From Staphylotrichum longicolle (Eukaryota; Ascomycota; Sordariomycetes; Sordariales; Chaetomiaceae), in assembly GCA_019096155.1 (NCBI GenBank), contig JAHCVI010000004.1, positions 3,968,001 through 4,032,000 on the forward strand: a stretch of 64,000 nucleotides of DNA, given 5' to 3'. The notes under the pieces are model-generated. The model saw only the letters and a list, made by a program, of their open reading frames with translations, did not search any database and was not told the DNA's origin. Every line of letters begins with the position of its first letter. Within the stretch, counting starts at the first letter, position 1. Both the position numbers and the translations under genes were made by a program. Shown in pieces: positions 22,417 through 34,354 of the stretch.

Positions 22417-25400
22417 TCATGCATCTCTGCCCGATGAGACGGGTCGTTCAGCCAAGGCCGGCGCCTTTGTCACCATGTGCCGCAGCCTGTTTTGGCTGAA
22501 CGAGCTGTCGCCTGCAAGCCGAGTCCGGCGCTGTTCATGTCTCTGCTTCAGCTGAACATAGTCGGCCTTGCTCATGACGGTCACGGTGCTACTGTGCCCT
22601 TTGCCTTGGCTCCCGGGATCATTGAAGCCGTTCAGGAGGTCGAGGAACCGTGATCCTTTCGTCTTTGTGAGCTCCTCAAGCACCATGCAAGCCAGTTCGT
22701 GCGCCCTTGCGACTGCATTGAGATATGGACGCTTGCGCTTGATCTCTGCTAGCTCCTTTTTCCTCTTGCGCTCGACGTCGACGACTTCTTCGGCTGCCGA
22801 CTTCGGTTTGGACAACGTTCCACCGTCTCCCATCTCCGCTGCAACCTTCTTTGACGGTTTGGGCATGGGGCTGCCCTTGCAGCGCTTGACCAACGGTTCC
22901 GAGACCTTGCCAAGCACCACGGCCTGAACCCGTCGTCTCCGCTTGCCCTCGCCCGAGACTTGGCCGAGCCATTGCCCGAAGCTGAGCGGACTAGCCACCC
23001 CCCGGATGTGGCCGAGGACACTCGCCAGAGGAGCAAACGCGCCGGCTGCCCCGGATGATATTTCGTTCGGCGCCGAGGAGATGAATCCGCAAAGAAGCGG
23101 CAGCTGCGCTAGCAGCCCGGACTGCGACGTTCCCCGGCCAAGAGCAAATTGGGTCAGCTCAGAAGCGAGCTGTGCCGCGATGGACCAGGTCAAAGCTTCG
23201 CAGGCCTGTTGGTGGATGAGACACGCGGTCAATTCTAAGTGAGGGGTTGAGACGTACCTTTCCGCTGACAAGTTGCTCTTCTTGCTCGTTTTCCGCTACA
23301 CCCCCTTGAAGATGGTTCAGCCGGTCCCTCGCGTAGACAGCATCCCTCGGCACGCCGAAAGTTGTGTCGACGCCGGCGAGATTCCAAAACATGGCGCATT
23401 GGTCCGCAAATGGCATGGAATGAGTAATCATGGCCATATTGTACTCGGAGAGGACAGAGGCCGGCTGCTGTGGTCCAGGTTGAAACGGCTGGAGGGTGGC
23501 CACGAGCTTGGTCTTGTGTGGCAAGCCTTCGGCGACGATAAGGGCGCCTCTTTTGCTTTTGGGGTCGTCATTTCCGACATCGCACGGCGCCACGAGAAAC
23601 CTCCGCAGCGGAAACATGTCGGATAGCTTGCGCTGGGTCGATTTTGCAGCCGAAGACACCGATTTGTGCAAATCTCTCAGGACCTGCTTCTTGACGGGCA
23701 CGATAATCGGCGTGGTCGGTAGGGTCAGCGACGTGCTAGACCCGTACCTGACTAGCATGTCTTTGAGACTTGACGCATCTTCCCGCGAGCCGTCCTCGAC
23801 GACCGCTCCAGGCACCTCCAACAGGTGAGCGAACCCCCTGAGGCTCGTTGTATTTGAGGGCGCAATGACCAGAAACGTGGTCCCTTCGCTTGCGAGCCTG
23901 AACGTCTGTGCGGCGTCCATCAGCTCCCAGGGCTCGCGCGTGCCGTCCTGGAAGTAGTTCATGGTGTTGCCGAGGATGAGAATGGTCTTGCCGCTGTAGT
24001 TGTGCAGCACATCTTGGCCTGTATCTGGGGTGGTGAACGACCCGCTGAGACTGAGGTTGAACAAGTCAACCCCGAGGTGCAGGCCGAACTGGATGAAGTG
24101 AATCAGCTGCAAGACGAAGGCGTTTGGCGTGGAGGCGTTGACCACCAGCAGAAAACGCGCGGCCGGGTTGTACCGATACGAGGGCGAGATCTGGATCCGG
24201 AGATCGAATGTCACGACTACTCGAAGCTTTCCCGTTAGAGGATCCGAGAGGAGCAGACTCGCGAGCATGTTGCCCGTGGTAAACTCCTCCACGAGATCCG
24301 ACACTTGAAATTCCACAGCCACCGCGGCCGTCTCTCCTGGCCCCAGGCAGTCGACCATGTCTGTGATGTCGTGGGGCGTAGCAGGATCAGCCCGCTTCAG
24401 GTCGAAAAGACCCTTGGGGTCAGAGAGGTGAGTCCCGGTTTCACGAGCAAGAGCCCCCTTGCGGCCTTGTGACTTGGTCGATATGTTTTGGATCTGTAGC
24501 CTCGAGGTCAGCACACTGCAGCGCCGTTGCCCTCCCCGATCACATACCGTCCATGAAAACCTCACAGTGTCCCCTTTGGCAACACAGTCCAGGTATTTTG
24601 GTGTCGTCATGAGTAAGGGGTACTGGTAGATCACCGCGACTCCGCCCCTAAACTCTGGAACGTCGCGCTGCAGTCGCATGGCGTATGCCCGCAACGAGAC
24701 TGTGTCGTGGGCACGGAGTAGCGTGCCCGATTCCCGAGGTGCCACCTCGTTCTTGACGAGAGCCCGGAGCTCGCCAGGGACCCGAACGGTGCGCCCCGGG
24801 AGGATTCCGGCGGGGAGTTCGAGGGGCACCGGCACAGGTTGTAACCATTTTGTGCCACGGATCAAGACCTGAAGCCTTGCAGTTCTCGGCGAGGGCATCG
24901 CGCCTGGCCGGTACCTGTTAGCATCCAAACCGTATCCAGCACGTCCGTCAAACCAACCTGTGTTCTTGATCACAATGTTTGAAACGATGATGTGCTCCCC
25001 CGGCTCGTAGATCCCGTCTCCATTCTCGTCCAAGACGTCAAACTCGACAACCTCGAGCATGTACCGGGAGTGATATGCCGCGCTCGTGCCATCATCAAAC
25101 AAGACTGTGATCTGCGAGAACCCGGGAGGCCCGTCCCGGCCCGGATGCAAGGGATCAACTGGTGCTCTTCCGCACATTCCACCTGGACCTCCGCTGGCGG
25201 ATGGCCGCGAGTGGAATCGCGTCTGATAGTCTGTACGCGAGTGGCCAGCAGCGGAGTCGTAATACGTGTACGGGATGCTCTCCGTCCTACATTCCTATTA
25301 GCAAGCTCCAATCACTGAGCTGTGAGGCAATCCGCGGCCGGCGCGCGTACCAGAAATAGCCGGCGCCCCCGTCGCCACCCCGGCCACCCTCTCCCCCCTG

Positions 25401-26067
25401 GCCGTGGGCCCCGGGAACACCGCCCTTACCGCCCCGTATGTCCCACTCCAAGCTGATCAAGGTGTCCAAATCCTCCTCGGCCACGGTGACATGGGCGCTC
25501 CCACCGGGTCCGCCGTCGGCGCCGTTTGTCCCTCGGCCACCGCTCGCCGTGTGTTAGCAGCATGGTTGAGGTGTAGAGTGTTGAGACTTACTCGCCGCCA
25601 TTTTGCCCAGAGGTTCCGCACTGGAATGTGTATCAGCACCTCACAAACCTCTCTTGCCGGCTACACTCGGGACGTACTGTCGCCTCGCTGAACTGTGTGG
25701 CATTCATGCCGTGGAAGCCATTGCCGCCTGCTTGGCCATCCTCGCCCAGTCCCCCGCTACCGCCATTCCCGCCGCGACAGTCCAGCAACAGGCTCTCCTG
25801 CCCGGCGATGTCCCAGCGCTGGCCCGCCAGGTGAGCCTGGCCTGCCGCATGGACCAAGCCCGGCTGGTTTGGATTGTAGCTTAGGCTAACGTGTAGGCTC
25901 CCACCACTTTCCCCAGGAGTCGGGTGCGCAGCATCTCGCCCGTGGCGGCCTGGTGCACCTTGCGGAGCCTGGGAGGTGTTGGATCCATCCCACCCTTGGG
26001 TTCCGGGGACACCGTGATGGCCAGTGGCCGAGAGCACCACTGGCGTGGGCTTGACGTCGCCTTGCAT
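22417..26067 (-). CDS. Large collagen-like Gly-rich protein of unknown function
   Basis: Six exons: 26067-25678, 25620-25592 (29 nt), 25542-25351, 25286-24548, 24493-23258, 23205-22417; 1124 residues. Residues about 15-205 are rich in G-x-x-G and GG-x-GG steps (HHGVPGTQGWDG, APGRHGRDA, RGGNGGSGGLGEDGQAGGNG, KGGVPGAHGQGGEGGRGG) broken by beta-strand-like islands. A predicted beta-rich middle contains a DxDxDG-like acidic loop (LDENGDGIYEPGE, near residue 290) followed by NTGWFDGRAGYG. A third part has TILILGNTMNYFQDGTREPW and looks like an alpha/beta region. The C-terminus is basic and helical (VERKRKKELAEIKRKRPYLN). There is no signal peptide. I think this belongs to a family of large fungal proteins lacking any assigned role. 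Exon 2 is so short that automated models may miss it. Confidence 0.85.
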
Positions 26068-26397
26068 CCTCTCGGTCGAATCAGGGGAGCAACGCGACAG
26101 TCATTTCAACACACTCTCGATGGGCGCGGGCGTATTTCGTGCTCCTGTGAAAAAGAGAAAAACAAAAAAATGTAGTCGGCCACGAGTTAGGCCGACGCGA
26201 AATTAGCTGCGAGGGCTGTGGTCAGGGGTACACCAGCTGCTTGGCAAGCTTTGGCCCTTGTCGAGGTTTCATTCAGACGTGCCGTGCAGGTCAGCTTTCG
26301 TGGGGGTTGGCGCCTGAGATTCGACGCCTGACATGAAACGCGAGCCCTGTCCAGCGGCCTCGCATCGTGTCGTTGCCTGCCAGACACTTCCGGCCAA
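26068..26397. other. Intergenic region
   Basis: A 330-bp gap between the P450 3' end and the start of the collagen-like gene, both minus strand. It includes a short A/G run near 26.15 kb. No gene seen. Confidence 0.55.
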
Positions 26398-28172
26398 TCA
26401 TTCTAATTCTCTATGGCATGGAGCTCTGCTGTATTTGTCGGATCCAGTCGGGCCCGGAGCTTGGTTAACAGGTATGAACTTTGCTCGAACGCCCGTCAAC
26501 ATAGCCATGAAATAACACGGCATCTCTCTTTCGTCGGGCATTGTTGTGATCTCCAAGTCAAACTCCCGCAATAACGCCGGAACGACTTTGCTCACGACCA
26601 GCTCAGCGAGATGCCGACCCGGACAGGATCTGGAACCGCCGCCCCATGTGAGGTTGGTCCGCTCCATCATCCGCACCCGTCCGGGGTCATCGTCTTGTAG
26701 CCACCGATCAGGATTGTACGTGTCCGCATCGACACCAAAGATCCCGGGATTTCGATGGAGTGCCGCGGGGTTGCATCCGACGGTGGTGCCGGCGGGGAAG
26801 AAGCTGCCATGCAGATGCACGCCGCCAACGGGCACAGTGCGCGAGAGCGACATTCCGATGACTGGGTGCAGCCGCTGGGCTTCCTTGATGCTCGCTTGGG
26901 TGTACCGCAGACGGACGGCATTGTCGGAGCTGATCGTCTCTGTAGAGCGGCGCACCTCTCTCGCGACACGGCTTTGCACGCCGGGGTTGGATCCGATCAT
27001 GGCCATGGCCGCAGTGAGCGCGGAACACATGGTCTCGTGGCCCGCCCCAAAGTTGGTCACAGCAAGGCGGCGGAGGTAGGTCTCGGTGAACTCGGGCCGG
27101 TCCTTGTGGAGCCGGATCAGATCCGCCAGCAGATCTTTGCGCTGGTCCTTTGTAGCGCCCGGAGAGTTTGCCTCACGGAGAGCGCTGGTGATTCTTTTCG
27201 ACGTCTTTTGGTAGACGGGCTGTTGGACTGGTCAGTACGTTCGTGCGGTAGGCAAACATGCGAACTCACAGTGAAGAACGGCTTGAAGTTCTTTGGCGTC
27301 TTAAAGGTCACTCCCCAAACGTTGGAGAATAGACGGCTCAGCCCTTTGGAGAGAAAAGAAAGCTTGGTGACGGTCGGAAACAGGCCAAAAACGCTCTTCC
27401 TCTTCCAGCCGAGGTAACTCTGCGTGCTCGTGCCGCCGTCGGAACGGTTCTTGATGTAGTTGGGCGACCATGAGAGCACCACGGCCCCGAGGCACTCGAC
27501 TGCGACGATGTGCATCCATTGCTTCAGGTCCACCTCGGCACCGTCCAGCGCCCTCAACTCGGCGATGGCGGCTTTGATCACCCCGTCCACCGCAGCTTCG
27601 AACTTTGTGACGTTGGATGCGAGATACACGGGCCCAATGAGCCGTCGCTGGAGCCTGTACCGTTTCGCATCCAGCTCCGATAGCAGGTCGAGCGTGTCGG
27701 GGAAGTGGGCATTGAGCTGCCAGTCCAGGACGGGCTTGTTCAACGCGGTGGCCACTGCCAAAGGTTAGATGAGACGACGTAGAGGAGCGAGTCACGTACG
27801 GTAGAAATCCGACTTCTCGTACACGTTTCCAGGGCCTGACGATGTCAATAGGGAACATGCCGGAGAGGGGAGCTTCATACGGTAGATTTCTCGGAACGCG
27901 TCGGCCGAGTTGAAGGACACTTCGTTGGGGCCTATGCGCACAACAGGCCCATATGTCTCGTGGAGGGCCTTGCCCAGCTCACGAGCGCGGCCGTCGCGCA
28001 AAAGGCGGGCTTGCCAGACGTTGGATACGGCGGCGAGTCTCGGCCCAGGAATCCCGGCCAAGGGGTGCAGGAAAAGACGGTAAATGGCGACAGCGAGCAG
28101 GAGAGGGAGGGCGGCCGCGACGGACCATGCCACGAATCGAGCCGCCAGGGAGAGGAGCGAGCATAGCCCCAT
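26398..28172 (-). CDS. Cytochrome P450 monooxygenase
   Basis: Four exons: 28172-27881, 27835-27800 (36 nt), 27754-27270, 27219-26398; 544 residues. There is an N-terminal membrane anchor (AAALPLLLAVAIYRLFLHPLAGIPGPRL with the proline hinge). The oxygen-binding I-helix is FGAGHETM (about residues 328-335), the K-helix ExxR is EAQR (Glu384-Arg387), the PERF-like motif is NPDRW, and the heme loop WGGGSRSCPGR has the thiolate Cys at residue 470. All core residues are present, so the enzyme should be active in the ER membrane with a P450 reductase. Family-level substrate cannot be assigned. Introns are 45, 45 and 50 bp; the first two flank a 12-codon exon needed for the IYRPGNVYEKSDFYR segment. 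It lies between the Rieske-AIF and collagen-like genes on the same strand. Confidence 0.94.
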
Positions 28173-28390
28173 GTTGCTGTCACTTCAACACCCGATGATG
28201 GCTGGGACGAGGCAGGGCCAAAAACTGAGTGCATCGACCCATCTCGCTATCTCACTTCTTCTTCGTTGAAGAGAATTGGGTGCAGCTTTTGGGGCTTCAT
28301 GTTCGGCAAAAATTTTAGGAATCAGGGTTAGGGTAGAACGATACAAACGGCTCTGAATTCCTTCATCAGTTCATCTATGATCTACGTCGC

Positions 28391-30183
28391 TCACTGCGGA
28401 GGCCCAATGCTCAGGATGTCCAGGCCGCCCTGGAGCTCCGTCTTGCTCGGCATCCTGTGGAGCGACATGAGCTGCGCGCACTGCGCCATGGCCGGGTCCA
28501 TGCCCATGCTCGCCATGGCGACGACCGTCTCGCCCTTTGCATAGTACGCCACCCACTTGCCCTGGTCCGGGTCGCCCTGCAGCACCAAGTCATCCCACCC
28601 GCTGGCCATGGTGTTGCCACAGTACCGCAGCTGCGCCCCGAGGGCGCTCCAGAACACGGGCGTGTAGAACTCGGGCGTGCGGTTCGGGCTGAGGATGTGG
28701 CTCGCCACCGTCCGGCCCGAGTTCTGCGCGACGTTCCAGTGCTCGATGCGGACGTACTTGCCGTCTCCGCCGGGGCCCCGGTACGGGTGGGTTGCGATGT
28801 CGCCAATCGCGTACACGTCCTTGAGGCCTACCACCGAAAAGGTCTCGTCCACCTTGAGGCTCCCGTCCTGCTCAAGGCGGACCACGCTGTTGTCCTTGAG
28901 GTATTCGGTGGCCGGGGCGACGCCGACGCCCAGGATGACGATGTCGGCGTCCAGCTTCGTGCCGTCCTTGAGGTGGATGGACCCGACGTTGGACGGGTTC
29001 GTGGCGGACGGCTCGGCCTTCTCGACGCCCGCCGCCATGTAGAACTTGACGCCCTTGGCCTCGACGCCCTTCCTGATTATGTTCCCTACCTTGTCACCAA
29101 GCACCCGTTCCAAGGGGGCCTTTTCCATCCCCACCACGGTGACGTCGTTGCCGTTCGACGTGGCAACCGCGATCTCCATGCCGATGAAAGACGACCCGAT
29201 GATGACAATCTTCTTGCCCTTGTCGCCGATGGCCTCCACGATGCGCTTGGCGTCGTGCACGTTGCGCAGCGTAAAGATGTTGCCCAGCACCTTGAAGCCC
29301 TGCAGCGGCAGCACCCGCGGCGTGCCGCCCGTGGCGAGGACCAGCTTGGTGTAGGCAAACTTGCCGCCGGACTTGGTCGCGACCGTCTTGGTGGCGAAAT
29401 CCACGCCCGTGACCTCGTCGTTGACAATGTCGACGCTCCCGGTCTGATACCACCCCTCGTCCCGCCACTGGAGCTTCGCCAGGTCCGTCAACAAGGCCTT
29501 GCTGAGCTTCGGCCGGTCGATGGGCAGATAGCCCTCGTTCGAGATGAGCGTGATGGCGCCGTCGTAGCCGCCGCCGCGCAGGCCCTCGATGACGCCCAGC
29601 GCGCCCGACCCGCCGCCCACGACGAGAACTTTGTCGCCCCCGGTCTTGGTGCACTTGAAGTTGGGCGCGCGGTGGCCCCTCTTGATGGTGTCGGCATCGC
29701 CCGTGATGTAGACGGCCCCGTCGCGCTCGGTCGTCTTGAAGACGGGCAGGGCGTTCAGCGCGGGGGCGTCCTCGACGTCGCCAGTCTTGGCATTGAAGCA
29801 TGCTGGATTGTAGCGGTTAGCGGGCAGCCGCGGCAAGCAGGGCAGCGCTTACCTCCGTGCCACGGGCAGGTGAGCTTCCCGTTCGTCCCCAAGATGCCCT
29901 TGGCGAGAGGCGCTCCGTAGTGGGTGCAGCGGGGACCGACCGCCTGGACGGTTCCGGCCGCATTGAGCAGCAGGACTTTGGCGTCGAGGCCCTCAACCTC
30001 GACCTCCTGTTTCTCGCCGGGCTGCAGGGCCAGCGAGCTGACCCCCTTGAGCTTGTACTCCTGGGCCATGTTCTGTGGTGTCGCCGAAAAGAAGCGTCGC
30101 GTCTGTGGTTTCGGGGCGGCCAAGATTCGTCCGATCGGCAAGATGGAGCGGACGGTGCGAGCTGCGGACACGGCGGTTGTCAT
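28391..30183 (-). CDS. Rieske-type AIF-like (AIFM3-like) FAD/NAD oxidoreductase
   Basis: Exons 30183-29853 and 29802-28391, with a 50-bp intron; 580 residues. The first 38 residues form a likely mitochondrial presequence (MTTAVSAARTVRSILPIGRIL...RRFFSATPQN) ending just before a second in-frame Met (30069). A Rieske [2Fe-2S] domain follows with CTH and CPWHGACF, the CxH...CxxH ligand set completed across the intron. Then comes a pyridine-nucleotide disulfide oxidoreductase module: FAD motif VLVVGGGSGALG, ATGGTPR, NAD motif IVIIGSSFIGMEIA and the FAD-binding DVYAIGDIA. This is the AIF3/Nfrl layout: an NAD(P)H-oxidising flavoprotein passing electrons to a ferredoxin-like centre. Fungal members sit at mitochondria or in the cytosol. 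The reductase lies 218 bp upstream of the co-oriented P450. Confidence 0.93.
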
Positions 30184-31381
30184 CAAGTGCGACAGAGGAG
30201 GGGAACTGAGGGGAAGCGGTTGGATCAGTCGGCGCTGATGCAGTGTCATGCAGAGCAGTGGGCGCCAAGAAGCGTGCTGCTGGAGCTCGGTGCATTCACC
30301 CTCGAAGACAGCGGGAGCTTGGGCCGCAGTGAGGGGCACATCGTGTAATCAGAGTCATCTGAGTGGTTCGGCTCCTGCTCCCGCCCGTTGGCTTCAAACG
30401 AACGATTGGGGATTCAATGTCGTCATCGTGGGGCAGCCGACGAGGCCCACAACGAAGCCAAGGGTGGAGAGTGGGTCTATGGAACTGCCACTTGTCTCCT
30501 CGCACGCCTTCCGACAAAAGGGATTGCACGAGCTTGAGGCTGCGACGGCTCCCATCATCAACGAAAAAGCGCCGACTTGAGCTCAATGGAGTTTTCTGCA
30601 GTCGACCTCGATGGTCACCGGCCTCCACTGCGGAGTGCGGACTCATTTGCCTTGATGGTCGACACCTCGTGGCCTGCACCGATCTACCTGCTTTCGGGCA
30701 TTGATTGGCACCCTCAAGCTTCCTCATCTGGCAAGGTGTGAAAGGCTGTCGGCCAGTGGGGTTCGGATCTTGAAATGCCGAGCCGTGACAGATATCTGAA
30801 ACATACATCCTTTTGACACTTGGTCACCGGCATAGTGTTCGTCCCCCCCACGCCAGGGTCAAGAGGGATGGGTTGACATGATGTCGAGCAACCACTTCTA
30901 GCTGGTCGAGCTGACCACGGGCCTGTCCGCTGCTCCCTTCTCCAGAACACGAAGCGCTCCCTGATGCTGTAAATTGGCTGACTGACGATCCGGAGCCATC
31001 GCACCTGTGTCAATGCCGTGTGCCGCGTGCACGGCCTGATCTTTGGGGGAGCGTTAGCTTGATGCCATATCTGGCCGCTACATGTGCTACCGAAGGAGCC
31101 GCGTGCTTGGCTAACATGGACACTGCAGATTGCAAGTAAATTAAAAAGCACCTGCCGCTTTGGGTGCTGTCTCTGGCCTCGGATTTCTATTACCTCCATT
31201 CTCCGTTGTCTCAGCGTACAAAAATCTGCTAGACTGCATTCTCTTCATGATGGCTGTTTGCTCAAAATTCTTCCGGTATTTGGGGGTATTCAGGTGGGAA
31301 CCCAGCTGGCATCGTCGTTTCTCCGGCCGTAGCTGATCCCATCGAGACACTGCTGCCCCTTGACATCCGAATCCCTTGACA
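30184..31381. other. Divergent promoter region, 1.2 kb
   Basis: Between the Rieske-AIF gene (minus) and the choice-of-anchor-B gene (plus), starting divergently. Several short open frames are present, none with a motif. I see no RNA gene. Confidence 0.5.
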
Positions 31382-32933
31382 ATGGCGGGCGTAAAGAGCC
31401 TTGTTGCCGTCGCGGCAGTTCTCGGAGCACTGGCGTCGGCGAAGGAGATACCAGTCAACATGACGCTGAAAGCCGAGCTGTACGAAGGGGGCCTCGTCCA
31501 CGAGCAGATCATGGCAGTGAAACATGTGCGTTGCAGTTCCGGACTTTGAGAGAACCAGCTAACCTGCGAGTAGAGGGTATGGGGCGAGATGGCAAACCAA
31601 AACGCCCTCAGCGCGACCCAACACGTATCGTTTGGCCAAGACCGAGATTATGTCGCCTGTGAAGACGGCGTCGCCGCTCTTGATCCCAGCAATCCCTTGA
31701 ACATCTTCCGCTGCCACAACTTGGACCTCTACGACTTCAAGACTCATGCTCAGCTCGGGAGCTCCGCGAGGTCGGGGGCTGGGTCTTGGGGTTGGACAAG
31801 CCCGGAGGGGCGCGAATTCGTCGCCATCGCGCAGGAGGATGGCACTGCCTTTGCCGAGGTCACCACCAGGGGCAAACTCGTCTACCTTGGGCGTCTTCCC
31901 CAGTACGGCCTGGCACCCAAATCCATATGGCGCGAAATTAAGGGGTACAAGAGCTTCATCCTTATCGGCAGCGAGGCCTTGCGGCATGGGATCCAGATCT
32001 TTGATCTGAGCAAGCTCCTCGGCGTCAACGCGTCGAGCCCGGTTGTCTTCAGCAACGAAAAGGACCTCACTGGTTTCTGGGTGGACGGGCTCCCCCTTGG
32101 CCGCTCCCACAATGTTGTCGCCAACGAGGAGCTAAAGTACGGCGTGGCGACTGGGTTTCAGCCCCGAACAGGGCACCTCAAGGCGGGGATGGTGTTCTTC
32201 GACTTGACAGACCCTGCAAACCCCAAGACTCTGGGCGGCACCGGTGTCGACGGGTATGTGCACGATGCCCAATGTCTCGTGTACCGGGGCCCGGACAAAA
32301 AGTATAACGGCACAGATATTTGCTACGGATATGACGAGGATTCATTGACTATGTGAGTGCAGCCCGCTGGTATGCAACTTATTGCTCACATACATCAGTT
32401 TCGACGTCAGTGACAAGAAGAACATCCGGGTCATCTCCAACACCTCGTATGAGGGATTCGCGTACACCCACCAGGGCTGGGTGCTCGACCCTCAGTGGCA
32501 GCAGTACCTGATCACCGACGACGAGTACGACGAGTTCAACCAGACGGGCCTGGCCGCCGACGGGTTCCCGGTCTCGTACATCTGGGACATCTCTTCGCTC
32601 GAAGCGCCCAAACAGACCGGCCACTACAAGGGGTTGAGAAGGGGCATCGACCACAATCAATATGTCAAGGACGGCTTCGCGTACCAGAGCAACTACGGGC
32701 TCGGCCTGAGCATCCTGGACCTCCGTTCTGTTCCATCCGATCCCACCGGCAAGGGGATCAAGGAGGTCGCCTATTTTGACACGCACCCCGAGGACGACAA
32801 CCTGCCAGGCGGAGGAAACGTGACATTCACGGGCTCATGGAGCCACTATCCCTTCTTCCCCAGCGGATTCATTGTCATCAATACGATAGACCGGGGTGCG
32901 TTTGTCGTAAAGCGTTCTGGGCAGGAAGACTAG
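31382..32933 (+). CDS. Secreted choice-of-anchor-B / LVIVD-repeat protein
   Basis: Exons 31382-31525, 31574-32352, 32399-32933; 485 residues. A signal peptide (AGVKSLVAVAAVLGALASAKE) is followed by a repetitive beta-propeller-like body. Typical strands and loops are WGWTSPEGREFVAIAQEDGTAFAEV, IFDLSKLLGV, MVFFDLTDPANPK, VHDAQCLVY and, across the second intron, SLTIFDVSDKKN, then YIWDISSLEAPK and LSILDLRSV. This is the pattern of the choice-of-anchor-B family and fungal 'regulatory P domain' proteins, extracellular proteins with LVIVD-type repeats and no known enzymatic role. Several N-glycosylation sequons are present (NMT, NAS, NGT, NTS, NQT, NVT). The first intron acceptor could also be a few bases away; the joint H-R-V-W-G-E-M keeps frame. 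Confidence 0.88.
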
Positions 32934-33243
32934 GGGTTCATGATGTTCGTTCTGTCAAGTCTGTGGTCCTGGGTGGTGGCAACTCGAGTGGGCGTTGACA
33001 TATAGGAGTGAGAGCAAGCCATCGGCGCAGAGCTTATCAATTTCTAGCGCCTTGGAGGAGTTTGGGACACATGGCTATCCCACAACCGAGGCTTGCTCTG
33101 TCGAAGAGAAGATTGTACTGCCTCTAACGAAAGAAGTCACGACGACAGTGCGGCTGACAGCACCAATCACCACTCAAGACTAGCCATGCTGACAAGTTCG
33201 GCGGGGAACTCATGTTTTTACAAACTACCAGAACAAGGGTCCG
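32934..33243. other. Intergenic, convergent 3' ends
   Basis: About 310 bp between the secreted LVIVD protein (plus) and the 331-residue protein (minus). No gene seen. Confidence 0.55.
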
Positions 33244-34354
33244 TTAATTCCAATTGTGATCCTCTATCTCGGGGAAATCCAGAGGGTTCTCAACACGGCG
33301 GCGGGAACGCTGTCGCTCGTCTAGAACCGGCCGCTCCCACCTGTCCCTGTAGATGTGGAACTGGAAGACTGCATCCTCGGGATCAAGCCGCACCCGGTTG
33401 TTCGAGTCGCCGAGGATGGGCAGGACATCCTGCTGCAGACCCGAAGTGTCTGCAAAGAAGGAAAAGAGCTTCTGCTTTTGCTCGTCGACGAGCGCGTAGA
33501 GACGATATGTGACGTCTGGCCGGTCGGAGTGGAAATAAATCTCCCGGCACTATCGAGCATGTTGTCAGCTATCAGCATGAAAAGCAGAATATCTGGCAGC
33601 AAATCACCTGGGTCCCAGACGCCCCTCTGTCGAAAAGCACGACGCCGCCCAGGATCCGCTCTTCAGCCCAGTAGCCAACCATGTCAGCTACCCCCTCCGG
33701 ATACTGTTTGTATTCTTGGAACCACGCGTGGAAAAACAGAGTGGGATAAGGCTCTGGGTCTGGCCACATTTCCGGGTCTGGGTATCGGTTGGGAGGCGTC
33801 CACAGCTTCCACTGTTCGTGTTGCTGCATATCTCCCAGCTTGTAGAGGAGGACGGCGAGCTGGTGCAGCGCAACCGCAACCATCTCGAGCAATCGTGGAC
33901 GAAAGGCTCGCGACCCGATCGATTCTGCGCTGTACGCATGCAAGAGCTATTTGCTTAATGAATACAGATTTATGCACGGACAGGTCAACTGGGTTTGTCT
34001 TACTCGCTCATCCATGGAGAGGACACCAATGTCGAACGAGGAATGGAACTCCTTCATCTTCTCCCATGCCCCAGGACACAGCGTGTCGTGGTTCTCTTGG
34101 AAGACGGGATGGTCAAAGTCGATGCTCGGTCCACGCTTGTCCCTCGCAACGCTCACCATCGGGAAGCCATCGATGATCTGTGCGTATGTCATCTGGGCTG
34201 TCTCAGTCGATAGCACATTCCGTAAAGCCCGTTCAAAGACTTCGCGATGCTGTTCTGGCAGGCCGGAAATTGGGCATTTGGTGACGGAACGGCCTTCAGC
34301 AATGAGTTGCGCGATTTGCGCGACTTTCCATTCTGAAGCGTTCGGATCGTGCAT
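33244..34354 (-). CDS. Unrecognised conserved-looking protein, 331 residues
   Basis: Exons 34354-34004, 33946-33608, 33549-33244, with introns of 57 and 58 bp, each with proper borders and a coherent frame; 331 residues. I do not recognise a domain. It has no signal peptide and no membrane helix. Features are an N-terminal helix (EWKVAQIAQLIAEGRSV), HPVFQENHDTLCPG, a helix LLEMVAVALHQLAVLLYKLG, a proline/aromatic segment (WTPPNRYPDPEMWPDPEPYPTLFFHAWFQEY) and a mixed charged C-terminus with REIYFHSDRPDVTYRLYALVDEQ. The balanced composition and clean splicing argue for a real gene. An in-frame Met 10 codons upstream (34384) is not clearly excluded. It is tandem with and upstream-adjacent to the DUF1989 gene direction (both minus). 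Confidence 0.78.

Noticed and set aside
28314..28335. TTAGG/TTAGGG-like string downstream of the Rieske-AIF gene
   Set aside because: Only about two imperfect units; expected by chance in 64 kb.
28457..29920. Plus-strand open frame of 487 codons
   Set aside because: It is the antisense shadow of the Rieske-AIF gene, whose motifs are unambiguous.
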